Assembly (NCBI RefSeq): GCF_003610915.1
Contig: NZ_NSDJ01000001.1
Location: 3,596,001 to 3,660,000, forward strand
DNA length: 64,000 bases
Source of the DNA: Rahnella variigena
GTDB taxonomy: Bacteria; Pseudomonadota; Gammaproteobacteria; Enterobacterales; Enterobacteriaceae
Direction of reading: 5' to 3'
Shown: one piece after another, positions 16,212-25,718 of the stretch
Layout: every line of letters begins with the position of its first letter
Position numbering within the stretch: position 1 is the stretch's first letter
Notes under the pieces: model-generated
What the model was told of the DNA's origin: nothing
Databases searched by the model: none
Seen by the model: the letters and a program-made list of their open reading frames with translations, nothing else
Made by a program: the position numbers and the translations under genes

Positions 16212-17363
16212 ATGAATTTTCAGCATAATCTTTTCACTACGCTGTGCGGTAAACGAATGGCGGGTGGATTAGCCGGGCTTACGCTCGGTGTGATAAGCGT
16301 TACGGCGCAGGCTGTCACCGTGACAGATATTGCCGGGCGCACAGTGACTGTGCCGGATGATGTTCAGCGCGTTGTGCTCGGAGAAGGCCGGTTGTTCTTC
16401 GCCCTTTCCCTGCTCGAAGGCCAGAAACCTTTCGACCGCATTGTCGGCTGGCAGGGAGATTTCCGTAAGCTTGACCCGCAAACCTACGCCACCTATCAGG
16501 CGAAATTCCCGCAAATCGACAAAATTCCGCTGATTGGTAATACCAGCGCTGACAGCATCAGTCCGGAAAAAGTGCTGACGCTGAATCCGCAGCTGGCGAT
16601 CTTTGGTTTATCAGGCCATGGACCGGGCAAAGAAAGTGAGCTGGTGAACCAGCTTCAGAAAGCCGGTGTGCCGGTAGTGTTTGTGGATTTCCGTACCTCT
16701 CCGCTGAAAAACACCCTGCCGAGTATGGAACTGCTGGGCAAAGTGCTGAACCGCGAGCAACAGGCGCAGGACTATATCCGTTTCTATCAGGACAACATCA
16801 AACGCGTCACCGATGTGACCAAAGACATTCCTGAGCAGGATAAACCCAAGGTGTTTATCGAACTGCGCGCTTCGACGGCAGATGAATGCTGCCGCTCAGC
16901 CGGTAACGGAAATATGGGTGATTTTATCGATCAGGCGGGCGGCGTGAATATCGCCAAACCTCTGCTGCCGGGTCCTCTCGGTCAGGTGAATCTGGAAAAA
17001 GTCATCGCTTCGCAGCCTGATGTGTATCTGGTCAGCGGTGGCGGTAAACCAGCAAAAGCTGGCGATCCGCAACCCGCCGGTTTAGTGCTGGGCGCGCAGA
17101 CCACGCCGGAACAGGCGAGCGCCAGTCTGAAACCACTGCTGGCGCGTAAAGGCATCAGTACCCTGAAAGCTGTCGAAGATGGCCGCAGTTTTGGCATCTG
17201 GCACAACTATTACAATTCCCCGTATAACGTGCTGGCCGTGCAGGTCTTCGCCAAAGCGTTTTACCCGCAGAAGTTTGCCGATCTCAACCCGCAGCAAACT
17301 CAAAAACAACTTTATAAACAGTTCCTCGCCGTCGAACCGACCGGCACTTACTGGACAGAGTAA
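16212..17363 (+). CDS. Iron-siderophore ABC transporter, periplasmic binding protein
   Basis: A 383-residue protein of the FepB/BtuF-type class III binding proteins. An N-terminal export signal ends near VTAQA (about residue 33), then the family opening TVTDIAGRTVTVPDDVQRVV. Typical two-lobe layout, with ISPEKVLTLNPQLAIFG and LEKVIASQPDVYLVSG segments. GGAAGAAG precedes the ATG. A Fur box lies upstream and cirA downstream, with a small hairpin between, so it probably collects the ferric catecholate that CirA brings in. No permease or ATPase gene is adjacent; it must use one encoded elsewhere. Ligand not known. Confidence 0.8.
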   Translation: MNFQHNLFTTLCGKRMAGGLAGLTLGVISVTAQAVTVTDIAGRTVTVPDDVQRVVLGEGRLFFALSLLEGQKPFDRIVGWQGDFRKLDPQTYATYQAKFPQIDKIPLIGNTSADSISPEKVLTLNPQLAIFGLSGHGPGKESELVNQLQKAGVPVVFVDFRTSPLKNTLPSMELLGKVLNREQQAQDYIRFYQDNIKRVTDVTKDIPEQDKPKVFIELRASTADECCRSAGNGNMGDFIDQAGGVNIAKPLLPGPLGQVNLEKVIASQPDVYLVSGGGKPAKAGDPQPAGLVLGAQTTPEQASASLKPLLARKGISTLKAVEDGRSFGIWHNYYNSPYNVLAVQVFAKAFYPQKFADLNPQQTQKQLYKQFLAVEPTGTYWTE

Positions 17364-17373
17364 AAGGGACGCT

Positions 17374-17397
17374 GCCCCGGGCTGCCGGGGCTTTTTA
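17374..17397 (+). terminator. Hairpin with T tract between binding-protein gene and cirA
   Basis: GCCCCGG-GCTG-CCGGGGC followed by TTTTTAT. It looks like an intrinsic terminator or attenuator, only 18 bases before the cirA start codon, so it may set the ratio of the two products. Confidence 0.6.
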
Positions 17398-17414
17398 TCT
17401 CACGGAGAGAAGAA

Positions 17415-19388
17415 ATGGCTAAGGTTAAATTTACACCGGCGGTTAAAGCCGGGCTGCTCGCACAACTGATTGCTGCCGCGATGCCGGTGATGGCGGAAGA
17501 CGCCAGCGAAGTGAAAGAAAAAGAAGATCAGATGGTGGTGACAGCCTCCTCCATCGAACAAAATCTTAAAGATGCCCCCGCCAGTATCAGCGTGATTACC
17601 CGCGAAGATCTGCAAAAGAAACCGGTACAAAACCTCAAAGACGTGCTGAAAGATGTTCCCGGTGTGCAAATCACTAATGAAAGTGATAACCGTCAGGGCG
17701 TCAGCATCCGCGGGCTGGGCAGCGGCTATACCCTGATTCTGGTTGATGGCAAACGAGTCAACTCGCGCAACGCGGTTTTCCGCCATAACGATTTCGATCT
17801 GAGCTGGATCCCCGCTGAATCTATTGAACGCATCGAAGTGGTGCGCGGGCCGATGTCTTCCTTATATGGCTCTGACGCACTCGGCGGCGTGGTCAACATC
17901 ATCACCCGCAAAGTCGGCACAAAGTGGCACGGCACGCTGAGCGCCGACACCACCGTTCAGGAACACCGCGATCGCGGCGACAGCGGTAACGGTAACTTCT
18001 TCGCCAGCGGCCCGCTGGTTGACGATTTACTGGGCGTGAAAGTTTACGGCGCGCTCGGTAAACGTGAGAAAGATCAGGCCAGTTCTGCCAGCGGCAGCAC
18101 CGGTCAGCCGCGTATCGAAGGTTACACGTCGCGCAACGCCAACGTTGAATTCTCGCTGACGCCGGATGAAGATCAGGACATCACCTTCGGTTACGGGATG
18201 GACCGTCAGGACCGCGATTCAGACACGCTGGATAAAAACCGAATCGAACGCGAAAACTACTCGCTCGGCCATAATGGTCGCTGGGGCTTAGCGAATACCG
18301 AACTGCGTTTCTACGGTGAAAACATTGAGAACAAAAACGCCGAAACCATCACCTCGAAAAACAACTCCCTCGACGGCAAAGTAGTGATCCCCCTCGGCGA
18401 TTACAACCAGTTCCTGACGTTTGGCGGCGAATACCGCAACGACAAACTGGAAGACGGCGTGAACATGAAAAATGGCGGCAGCACGCAGGCTAATCAGTAC
18501 GCGCTGTTCCTGGAAGATGAGTGGCGGATGTTCGAAAATCTGGCGCTGACCGGCGGCGTGCGCATGGATGACCATGAAAACTACGGCGTCAACTGGAGCC
18601 CGCGTGCCTATCTGGTCTATAACGCCACCGACACCGTGACGATGAAAGGTGGCTGGGCATCGGCCTTCAAAGCGCCCTCTCTGTTACAGCTCAGCCCGGA
18701 CTGGCAAAGCGCCTCCTGCCGCGGAAGTTGTAACGTGGTCGGCAGTAAGGATCTGAAAGCAGAAACCAGCGAAAGCGTGGAATTCGGCCTGTATTACGCC
18801 GGTCAGGAAGGTTTGCTGGAAGACGTGACCGCCAGTGCGACGGTGTTCCAGAATGACATCGACGACATGATCACGGTTATCCGTACCGCCAACCGCAGTC
18901 TGGCACCGACCTATCAGAACTTTGTGGGTTTCGACGCCAGCGGCAATCCGATCTTCCAGTATTACAACGTGAATAAAGCAAGGATCCGCGGACTGGAAAC
19001 CGAGCTTGGTTTACCGCTAACCGACCAGCTGAACCTCAAGCTGAATTACACCTACAACGACGCCCGCGACCTGAGTAACGGCGGCAACAAACCGTTGTCC
19101 GAACTGCCATTCCATACCAGCAATGCGACGCTCGACTGGAAACCGCTGGATGCCTGGAGCTTCTATCTTTCCGCCAACTATAAAGGCAAAAGCCGCACCG
19201 TCACTGACGGCAACGCCACGCCTGGCGGATACACCATCTGGAACACCGGCGGATCGTATGCGGTGAATAAAGCAGTGAAAATACGCGCCGGGGTGCTGAA
19301 TCTGACCGATAAAGATCTCAACCGCGACGACTACAGTTATAACGAAGATGGCCGCAGATATTTCGCTGCTGTCGATTACAGTTTCTGA
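17415..19388 (+). CDS. cirA: TonB-dependent catecholate siderophore receptor CirA
   Basis: A 657-residue outer-membrane receptor. Signal peptide to about residue 27 (PVMA-EDA), TonB box DQMVVTA near residues 36-42, plug domain ([40 protein letters not shown]) and a 22-strand barrel ending in DYSF. Plug sequence is close to E. coli CirA, the receptor for ferric dihydroxybenzoylserine-type catecholates and colicin I. GGAGAGAAG precedes the ATG. Co-oriented with the binding-protein gene behind a Fur box. Confidence 0.92.
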   Translation: MAKVKFTPAVKAGLLAQLIAAAMPVMAEDASEVKEKEDQMVVTASSIEQNLKDAPASISVITREDLQKKPVQNLKDVLKDVPGVQITNESDNRQGVSIRGLGSGYTLILVDGKRVNSRNAVFRHNDFDLSWIPAESIERIEVVRGPMSSLYGSDALGGVVNIITRKVGTKWHGTLSADTTVQEHRDRGDSGNGNFFASGPLVDDLLGVKVYGALGKREKDQASSASGSTGQPRIEGYTSRNANVEFSLTPDEDQDITFGYGMDRQDRDSDTLDKNRIERENYSLGHNGRWGLANTELRFYGENIENKNAETITSKNNSLDGKVVIPLGDYNQFLTFGGEYRNDKLEDGVNMKNGGSTQANQYALFLEDEWRMFENLALTGGVRMDDHENYGVNWSPRAYLVYNATDTVTMKGGWASAFKAPSLLQLSPDWQSASCRGSCNVVGSKDLKAETSESVEFGLYYAGQEGLLEDVTASATVFQNDIDDMITVIRTANRSLAPTYQNFVGFDASGNPIFQYYNVNKARIRGLETELGLPLTDQLNLKLNYTYNDARDLSNGGNKPLSELPFHTSNATLDWKPLDAWSFYLSANYKGKSRTVTDGNATPGGYTIWNTGGSYAVNKAVKIRAGVLNLTDKDLNRDDYSYNEDGRRYFAAVDYSF

Positions 19389-19472
19389 CAATAACCTCCG
19401 GCCGGGACACTTCACGTCCCGGCTGTTTCAGTGCTATATCTCTTTATCATTATTTTCAGATAAGGGATTTTC

Positions 19473-20432
19473 ATGCCACTGCAATGCCTCATTCTTGATG
19501 ATTACCAGAACGTTTCCCTTTCGCTGGCTGACTGGCACTCACTGACGCCGCAGGTGGAATGCCGCGCACTGACAGAACATATTACTGATGAAAACGCGCT
19601 GGCAGAATCGCTGAAAGACGCTGAGATTGTGGTGATAATGCGTGAAAGGACGCCGTTCACCGCGGCGTTGTTTGCCCGTCTGCCCAAACTGAAACTCCTG
19701 ATTACCTCGGGTATGCGCAATGCTTCCATAGATCTGGCAGCGGCAAAAAAGCATGGCGTGACCGTTTGCGGTACCGGCAGCGGACAGGCCGCGCCGGTTG
19801 AGCTGACCTGGGCACTGATCCTCGGGCTGGCGCGGCATCTGGTCACAGAAAATAATGCGCTGCGCCAGAACGGTCCGTGGCAAAGTACGGTCGGTTTTGG
19901 CCTGAGCGGCAAGCGACTGGGTCTGCTGGGGCTGGGTAAAATTGGTCAGAAAGTGGCGCAGATAGCGAAAGCGTTTGGCATGGACGTCTGTGCCTGGAGC
20001 CAGAACCTGACGGCAGAACGCGCCGCAGAACATGGCGTGGCGTTATGCGCATCGAAAGAAGAGTTGCTGCGAACCAGCGACGTGGTGTCCATTCATCTGG
20101 TGCTCGGCGACCGCACGCGCAACTTGCTGGGTGCGCAGGAACTGGCGCAGATGAAAGCCTCCGCTCTGCTGATCAATACCTCACGCGCCGCGATTGTTGA
20201 TCAGCCCGCCCTGCTTGATGCGTTGCAAAACAGTGTGATTGCCGGTGCCGGGCTGGATGTGTTTGATGTCGAACCGCTGCCCGCTGACCACCCTTTCAGA
20301 ACACAACCCAACGTGCTGGCGACGCCGCATCTGGGCTACGTTTCCGATGGCAATTATCAGGTGTATTTCACCGAAGCCGTGGAAGATATTCAGGCGTTTC
20401 TGGCCGGTAAACCGGTGCGCGTTTTAGAATAG
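19473..20432 (+). CDS. D-2-hydroxyacid dehydrogenase family protein
   Basis: A 319-residue NAD-dependent oxidoreductase. The Rossmann motif GLLGLGKIGQ is around residue 150; catalytic residues appear as Arg in INTSRAAIVD, Glu in DVFDVEPLP and His in ATPHLGYVS. It interconverts a 2-oxoacid and a D-2-hydroxyacid; the substrate cannot be told from sequence. AAGGGA lies six bases before the ATG. Not visibly in an operon with cirA (85-base gap); a terminator follows. Confidence 0.85.
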   Translation: MPLQCLILDDYQNVSLSLADWHSLTPQVECRALTEHITDENALAESLKDAEIVVIMRERTPFTAALFARLPKLKLLITSGMRNASIDLAAAKKHGVTVCGTGSGQAAPVELTWALILGLARHLVTENNALRQNGPWQSTVGFGLSGKRLGLLGLGKIGQKVAQIAKAFGMDVCAWSQNLTAERAAEHGVALCASKEELLRTSDVVSIHLVLGDRTRNLLGAQELAQMKASALLINTSRAAIVDQPALLDALQNSVIAGAGLDVFDVEPLPADHPFRTQPNVLATPHLGYVSDGNYQVYFTEAVEDIQAFLAGKPVRVLE

Positions 20433-20449
20433 CCTGAATCACAGGCGTA

Positions 20450-20476
20450 AAAAAACCGGGTATCAACCCGGTTTTT
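20450..20476. terminator. Bidirectional intrinsic terminator
   Basis: AAAAACCGGG / CCCGGTTTTT with a six-base loop between the convergent dehydrogenase gene and tmaR. Confidence 0.85.
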
Positions 20477-20495
20477 GCTTTGAGAAGCGACGAAA

Positions 20496-20828
20496 TTACT
20501 TGGTTTCGTTGGCTTTGATTTCGCCCATCGCTTTCAGCTTTTTGGACATTTCACGACGTTCTTTCGACAGGTCTGCATTACGGATGATGTAATCATCTAC
20601 ACGATCTTCATAGTCGCCGCGCATGCTGGCAATGATTGCCTGGATTTCGTCGATGCTCATCCCTGGCTTGATGTAATCGCTCAGGTTGTCGAGCAGCAGA
20701 ACACGTTTCTGGTTGTCACGGATTTTCTTCTCGTTGTCAGCAATTTCGCGTTGTAATTTGTTTTTACGACGGAAAATGCGCACAAACTCCAGAACGTCCT
20801 GGAAACTCGGCTTATTGATATTGTCCAT
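20496..20828 (-). CDS. tmaR: PTS system regulator TmaR (YeeX)
   Basis: A 110-residue coiled-coil protein nearly identical to E. coli YeeX/TmaR ([32 protein letters not shown]). In E. coli TmaR gathers PTS enzyme I at the cell pole and controls its activity. The start is the ATG at 20828; longer frames upstream do not match the family. The neighbour yeeA is on the same strand, as in E. coli. Confidence 0.95.
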   Translation of the reverse strand: MDNINKPSFQDVLEFVRIFRRKNKLQREIADNEKKIRDNQKRVLLLDNLSDYIKPGMSIDEIQAIIASMRGDYEDRVDDYIIRNADLSKERREMSKKLKAMGEIKANETK

Positions 20829-20985
20829 TTTAACACCTTCGATTAAGTTACACAGATTCAGTGACTGACTTGTCGCAACCCGTTTTTGCCACCTGAAGAG
20901 TAGCGTAGCAAACACTGGCCTGCGAGCTCAGATAATCGTCCAATGGCTTCATCTTACCCGTTTTAGGCCACAGACAAAAATCCCT

Positions 20986-22083
20986 TCATGCTTTCGTTGT
21001 TTTAACGCTGTTTATTTGAGCTTCTTCTTTCTGCATCGTCATGGTGATGAGGTCGCCCATAGACTTCAGTTGTTCCGCCACCTGCGCGCTCAGCCATACA
21101 TAACCGTAGACCTGCGCTTCCAGATGATTTGCCGCATTCATTTCTGCCATCAGCGCTTTCAGTTCTTCAGCAGATTCATTGAGCTGATGATTGATGGTCA
21201 GTTCATCACCTTTCGTACCGTTCATCAGCATCAGACTGAGTTTTTCCAGCGTGCTGAGCATCAGCAACTGCGCACTTCGCAAGGTGCGGGCGTTGAGCAT
21301 CAGGAAGTGGCTTTCGCGTGAACTCCAGTAAGCGTCGGCCAGCAGTTCCAGCGTACACAGCAGATTGCGACTCAGCGTCTGGATCGCGTCAAACACTTCG
21401 CGCGGAATATGTGATTCTTTGCTGGCAGGCGCGAACAGTGAACGCATCTTGATCATCTGGCTCATAGACGTTTTCATTTTACCGTGCAGATGCGGACGTT
21501 CGAGCATGTTTGGCGACAACCACGCGCTGTAGAGTTTATTCAGCGACATCAGGTAATCGGCCATCTGTATACGCCAGTGAATAAACGCACGCTGCGGATA
21601 AATACTGGCGAAAAGCAGCGCCAGCAGGGATCCGAAAATCACATCGCCCGAACGCCACAGCGCGGTATTCATATCACCCGGCCCTGCGCCACAGACCACC
21701 GCCAGCGTAATACCAATCAGCAGCGCCATATAAGGTCGTTTACCGAGGGTCAGATAGCCGCTGACAAACATCACCACAGCGCACCACACCATCATCAGCG
21801 GAAAGGAATACAGTTCGAGCCATAAGGCAATCAGCCCTGAAGCCGAGCCTAGAACGGTTCCGCTGATACGCTCAAGCACGCGCTGAACGACGTTTCCCCA
21901 AAACGAAATCGGCCCCATCACCACGACCATGGTGATCAGCGGCCAGGTGCCCTCGGGGATTTCAGTCAGACGCACGATGACAAAAGTCAGCAAAAACGCC
22001 ACGGCGATACGCAGCCCGTGAGTAATGCGGTAATTACGGTAAATGACGTTATCCAGCGGAGAAATTTTCTTGTCGAGACGCAC
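20986..22083 (-). CDS. yeeA: FUSC-family inner-membrane protein YeeA
   Basis: A 365-residue protein with about six N-terminal helices (to residue 165) and a long soluble helical C-terminal domain, the layout of YeeA. Conserved stretches PEGTWPLITMVVVMGPISFWGN and LWRSGDVIFGSLLA match E. coli closely. The family resembles efflux subunits (fusaric acid resistance/AaeB), but YeeA's substrate is unknown. Upstream of tmaR on the same strand. Confidence 0.9.
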   Translation of the reverse strand: MRLDKKISPLDNVIYRNYRITHGLRIAVAFLLTFVIVRLTEIPEGTWPLITMVVVMGPISFWGNVVQRVLERISGTVLGSASGLIALWLELYSFPLMMVWCAVVMFVSGYLTLGKRPYMALLIGITLAVVCGAGPGDMNTALWRSGDVIFGSLLALLFASIYPQRAFIHWRIQMADYLMSLNKLYSAWLSPNMLERPHLHGKMKTSMSQMIKMRSLFAPASKESHIPREVFDAIQTLSRNLLCTLELLADAYWSSRESHFLMLNARTLRSAQLLMLSTLEKLSLMLMNGTKGDELTINHQLNESAEELKALMAEMNAANHLEAQVYGYVWLSAQVAEQLKSMGDLITMTMQKEEAQINSVKTTKA

Positions 22084-22338
22084 GTTAGGCCTGCCGTAAG
22101 GCTTGAATTCAAAGTAGGCAGTAGTTTAGCCGAGTTACCACAGGCATTCACCCCGGTTATGTCAGGGTTTTGGCCGATTGATAGTGGAAAATGAGGAAGG
22201 GAATGCTGTTAAACGTGAAAGGCCCTGGGGGTAAGATTGACTTGGCGGATTGCGCCTAGGTAAAATCAGAAAATAATTCTGACAGTTATAATATGTTATG
22301 AAATGTTTTCATCTGGCTTAAATTAGGAAATTCAAGGA

Positions 22339-23397
22339 ATGGCGTTTAAAAAACTCAGGCATTTAAACAGGAAAAAGAATATTTTCCTGAAAAAAGTCAA
22401 ACTCGACGCCCAGTTATTATTCCTCGATAAAATAAAACGTCGCGAACCGGCACCCTTCTCAGAGAAGATGAATATCGTCATGCTCTGCAATGCGTTTGGT
22501 ATTGGCGATGCGATTGTCATGAGCGGCCTGGTCAATGCCTTACATCAGCAGGGGCACAACATCACTATGCTGTGCGAAAAAAGAACGGCATTTATTTTCG
22601 AGCATTCCCCGCTGGTCGACAATGTGATTGTTTTTGAAAAAACCAGTGACCTGAAAAAGATGCCGGTTAAATCCTATGACCTGCTGATTGATATCAATGA
22701 TAAAAACCATTTAAGCCCGCTCAGATTTAAAATCATTAAAGCGCTGAATCCGAAAATTGCACTGACGCTGAACCAGAACCAATACAAAATTTACGATATA
22801 TCAATCGATTACCATCAGCCGCATAAACATACCAGCTGGCGTCACAGAGCCGTTCTTAATACGCTGGGCTACACGGATTCCGTGTGGCAATATGCACTGA
22901 CTATTCCGGCAGAGATTGAAGCCACAACCGCACAATTTTTAAGCACGCTGAGCCCGGGAAAATTAGTGGTCATTAATCCATACTCCACCGAACAAGCCCG
23001 CGATATGTCACCGGCTCAACTGGCAGAAATAACAACTTATCTGGCGAAAGACGCTCAAAATACGGTGGTGTATATCGGCACCCCGGCTCAGCTGGAAAAA
23101 ATAGATAATGCTTCAGGAATTAAATTCTCGTCCCCTTCTTTCCTGCATGCTGCCGCGCTGATTAAAGCCGCAGACTTAGTTATTTCCCCGGACACGTCCG
23201 TGGTGCATTTGTGTAAGGTTTATAATAAAAATCTTATCTGTTTATACAACAACAAAGTGTATGGTCAGGGATATCAGAACAATATTGTGTGGGGGCCGGA
23301 TTATGACAAAGCCACCCAGATTTTGTCACCGGGCAAGCGCGTTGATCAGATAACCACGGAAACCCTCATCACAGCGCTGGAAACGTCGGGCTACTGA
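22339..23397 (+). CDS. Glycosyltransferase family 9 (LPS heptosyltransferase-like)
   Basis: A 352-residue GT9 protein without signal peptide. The first 40 residues are very basic (KKLRHLNRKKNIFLKKVK), then a Rossmann-like N lobe (NIVMLCNAFGIGDAIVMSGL) and a C lobe with VVINPYSTE and the sugar-nucleotide motif SPDTSVVHL. Probably transfers a sugar to lipopolysaccharide core or another glycan at the inner membrane. It stands alone between yeeA and sbcB, is visibly more AT-rich and Lys/Asn-rich than its neighbours, and so may have been acquired. Donor and acceptor unknown. Confidence 0.8.
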   Translation: MAFKKLRHLNRKKNIFLKKVKLDAQLLFLDKIKRREPAPFSEKMNIVMLCNAFGIGDAIVMSGLVNALHQQGHNITMLCEKRTAFIFEHSPLVDNVIVFEKTSDLKKMPVKSYDLLIDINDKNHLSPLRFKIIKALNPKIALTLNQNQYKIYDISIDYHQPHKHTSWRHRAVLNTLGYTDSVWQYALTIPAEIEATTAQFLSTLSPGKLVVINPYSTEQARDMSPAQLAEITTYLAKDAQNTVVYIGTPAQLEKIDNASGIKFSSPSFLHAAALIKAADLVISPDTSVVHLCKVYNKNLICLYNNKVYGQGYQNNIVWGPDYDKATQILSPGKRVDQITTETLITALETSGY

Positions 23398-23552
23398 GGT
23401 TCCTGAACCGCGTGTTACCTGCCAACATTCAGTATCTTCCTCAGCCATGGTATTCTCTGTGGCAGTGATTTCCTCTTTGCTTTGCACGCGTGACTCGCAG
23501 AAATATCACGCTGGCGTAAAGTGCCTTCGACTGAATAAGGCCTGCTTAACTA

Positions 23553-24980
23553 ATGTCAGATAAACCGCAAAAAACCTTCTATTTTCATGACTATGAGACT
23601 TTCGGTAAGAATCCGGCGCTGGACAGACCGGCGCAGTTTGCCGGTGTCAGAACCGATGAAGATTTCAATATCATTGAAGAACCGCTGGTCATTTATTGCC
23701 GCCCTTCTGATGATTATTTGCCGGAACCGGAAGCGGTGATGATCACGGGTATTACCCCGCAAATCGCGCTGGAACGCGGCGTGATCGAAGCCGAGTTCAC
23801 AGCGCAGATTCATAAAGCCTTCAGCGTACCGGGCACCTGCATTGTCGGATATAACAACATCCGTTTCGACGATGAAGTCAGCCGTAATATCCTTTATCGC
23901 AACTTTTACGACCCGTATGCCTACAGCTGGCAGAACGGCAATTCCCGCTGGGATTTGCTGGACGTGATGCGCGCCTGTTATGCGCTGCGCCCCGAAGGCA
24001 TCAACTGGCCGGAAAATGATGACGGTTTCCCGAGTTTCCGCCTCGAACATCTGACCAAAGCCAACGGCATTGAACACGAGAATGCGCACGACGCGATGGC
24101 CGACGTGTACGCCACGATTGCGATGGCGAAGCTGGTGAAACAGGCGCAGCCCCGTTTGTTCAGTTTTCTGCTGGAACACCGCAGCAAGCATAAGCTGAAT
24201 ACGCTGATCGACATTCCCTCGATGGCACCGCTGGTGCATGTTTCCGGTATGTTTGGTGCCGCGCGCGGTAATACTGCGTGGGTCGCGCCGCTGGCGTGGC
24301 ATCCCGAAAACAAGAACGCTGTGATCATGTGCGATCTGGCCGGTGATATGTCGACGCTGTTAGATCTCAATCCTGATGAAATGTGCGAGCGTTTGTACAG
24401 CCGCCGCGACGCGTTACAGGCCGGGCAATCTCCGCTGCCGATTAAGCTGGTACATATCAATAAATGTCCGGTGCTGGCACCGGCAAAAACGCTGTTGCCG
24501 GAAAATGCCGAACGTCTGGGCATTGATCGTCAGCGCTGTCTCGAGAATCTGCAACTGCTGCGTCAGAACCCGCAGGTACGCGAAAAATTGGTCACGATGT
24601 TTGCCGAAGCCGAACCATTTTCGCCGTCTGACGATGTGGATGCCCGTTTGTATGATGGTTTCTTCAGCGATGCCGACCGCGCCGCGATGCGCATCATTCT
24701 GGAAACCCGCCCGGAGAATCTTCCGGCACTGGATCTGACCTTTAACGATTCCCGCATCGAGCCGCTGTTGTTCCGTTTCCGTGCGCGCAACTACCCTGCC
24801 ACGCTGACGGATGCCGAGCAAAAGCGATGGATGGCGCACCGGCAGACGAAGCTCACTGATGAACGTTTTCAGAATTATGCGTTAGAGCTTGAGGCGCTGT
24901 ATAACTTGCATGAGGGGGATGTTGAGAAGATGGCGCTTCTCAAGGCGCTGTTTGAATATGGGAAGAAACTGGTGGGTTAA
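23553..24980 (+). CDS. sbcB: Exodeoxyribonuclease I
   Basis: A 475-residue 3'-5' single-strand DNA exonuclease. DEDDh catalytic residues: Asp and Glu in FHDYETFG (residues 12-19), Asp in GYNNIRFDDE, and His/Asp in HENAHDAMADV, followed by SH3-like and helical domains as in E. coli ExoI. Involved in mismatch repair and recombination; loss alters processing at palindromes. A large inverted-repeat block lies directly downstream. Confidence 0.95.
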   Translation: MSDKPQKTFYFHDYETFGKNPALDRPAQFAGVRTDEDFNIIEEPLVIYCRPSDDYLPEPEAVMITGITPQIALERGVIEAEFTAQIHKAFSVPGTCIVGYNNIRFDDEVSRNILYRNFYDPYAYSWQNGNSRWDLLDVMRACYALRPEGINWPENDDGFPSFRLEHLTKANGIEHENAHDAMADVYATIAMAKLVKQAQPRLFSFLLEHRSKHKLNTLIDIPSMAPLVHVSGMFGAARGNTAWVAPLAWHPENKNAVIMCDLAGDMSTLLDLNPDEMCERLYSRRDALQAGQSPLPIKLVHINKCPVLAPAKTLLPENAERLGIDRQRCLENLQLLRQNPQVREKLVTMFAEAEPFSPSDDVDARLYDGFFSDADRAAMRIILETRPENLPALDLTFNDSRIEPLLFRFRARNYPATLTDAEQKRWMAHRQTKLTDERFQNYALELEALYNLHEGDVEKMALLKALFEYGKKLVG

Positions 24981-25018
24981 TTTTTGGGGATTCCCGAACA
25001 ACCCCTTCCGGAATAGTG

Positions 25019-25606
25019 AAAATTTCGGTTTTTCAAAAGCAGTGAGCACCCGTCGTTAAAAACTGACCGAGTAAATTTCGGTTTCTCACGTGCAGTGATC
25101 ACTTAATTCGTTGCGCCGAAACCGCCCAAAGGAGGGAAGTGCTTTCCCTCCTTTGGATTCCTCCCCGCTTTTTTACTGCGCGCTATCGCTGGCACGACGG
25201 ACATATCCTGTGGCAATAGTGAATGGCGCAAAATGTCATCGCTACGCGATTCCCGAACTTCAGGATTCGAGCCTCTGGTCTCGAACCGTTCATTCGGTGC
25301 CATTTTTGATCGCGCCAATCAACATTTCTAAAAGATAAAAACCGTTTGCCTATGAATTTAAGATCGTGCGGGCTGTTCAGAAATTTTGCTGAACGGAGCG
25401 GCTTCGAGACCTTTGGCTCGAAGACCGAGAGAAGGTACCGCGCAGCGGCAAGATTTCCAGCCTGTCGCAATAGCACCTGAAACATTGTAACAAGCGAAGC
25501 GCGCAGTGAAAAAAGCGAGGAGAGTCGAGAGAGGAAAAGCACTTTCCTCTCTCGTCGGTTTCGGCGCGAAAAGCTGTATGACAACCGTTGTTGAAAAACC
25601 GAAACT
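25019..25606. repeat. Large nested imperfect inverted repeat (non-coding)
   Basis: The gap between sbcB and puuP. Left arm: direct repeat AATTTCGGTTT at 25021 and 25074, GCGCCGAAACC at 25113, stem-loop CCAAAGGAGGGAA-GTGCT-TTCCCTCCTTTGG (25126-25156), then CGCTTTTTTACTGCGCGC, and TTCGAG/CTCGAA at 25265-25284. The right arm repeats all of this in reverse: CTTCGAG/CTCGAAG (25402-25422), GCGCGCAGTGAAAAAAGCG (25499-25517), a stem GAGAGAGGAAA/TTTCCTCTCTC (25527-25553) with the same loop inverted, GGTTTCGGCGC (25558-25568) and AAAAACCGAAA (25594-25604). Stem sequences differ but stay paired. No gene is supported here. Family unknown to me. Confidence 0.85.
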
Positions 25607-25718
25607 TTCACTAAGCTACTTTAAAAGCCTCTTTTGCAGAGGCTTGCTGCACAGTAGAGCCGCCATTGCAGCGGCCTTTATACAAAGAAAGTTTCCTGCC
25701 CTTTTCAAAGGGCAAAAA

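Noticed and set aside
23556..24302. Minus-strand frame of 248 codons within sbcB
   Set aside because: Shadow of a well-supported gene with strong family motifs on the plus strand.
25103..25611. Open frames of 71 and 142 codons on the minus strand in the inverted-repeat block
   Set aside because: They run through the stem-loops, have no ribosome site, and their sequence is explained by the repeat structure.
25625..25714. Hairpins at 25625-25645 and 25699-25714 as terminators of puuP
   Set aside because: The stems are real, but T tracts on the minus strand are not in the right place, so I cannot call a terminator.
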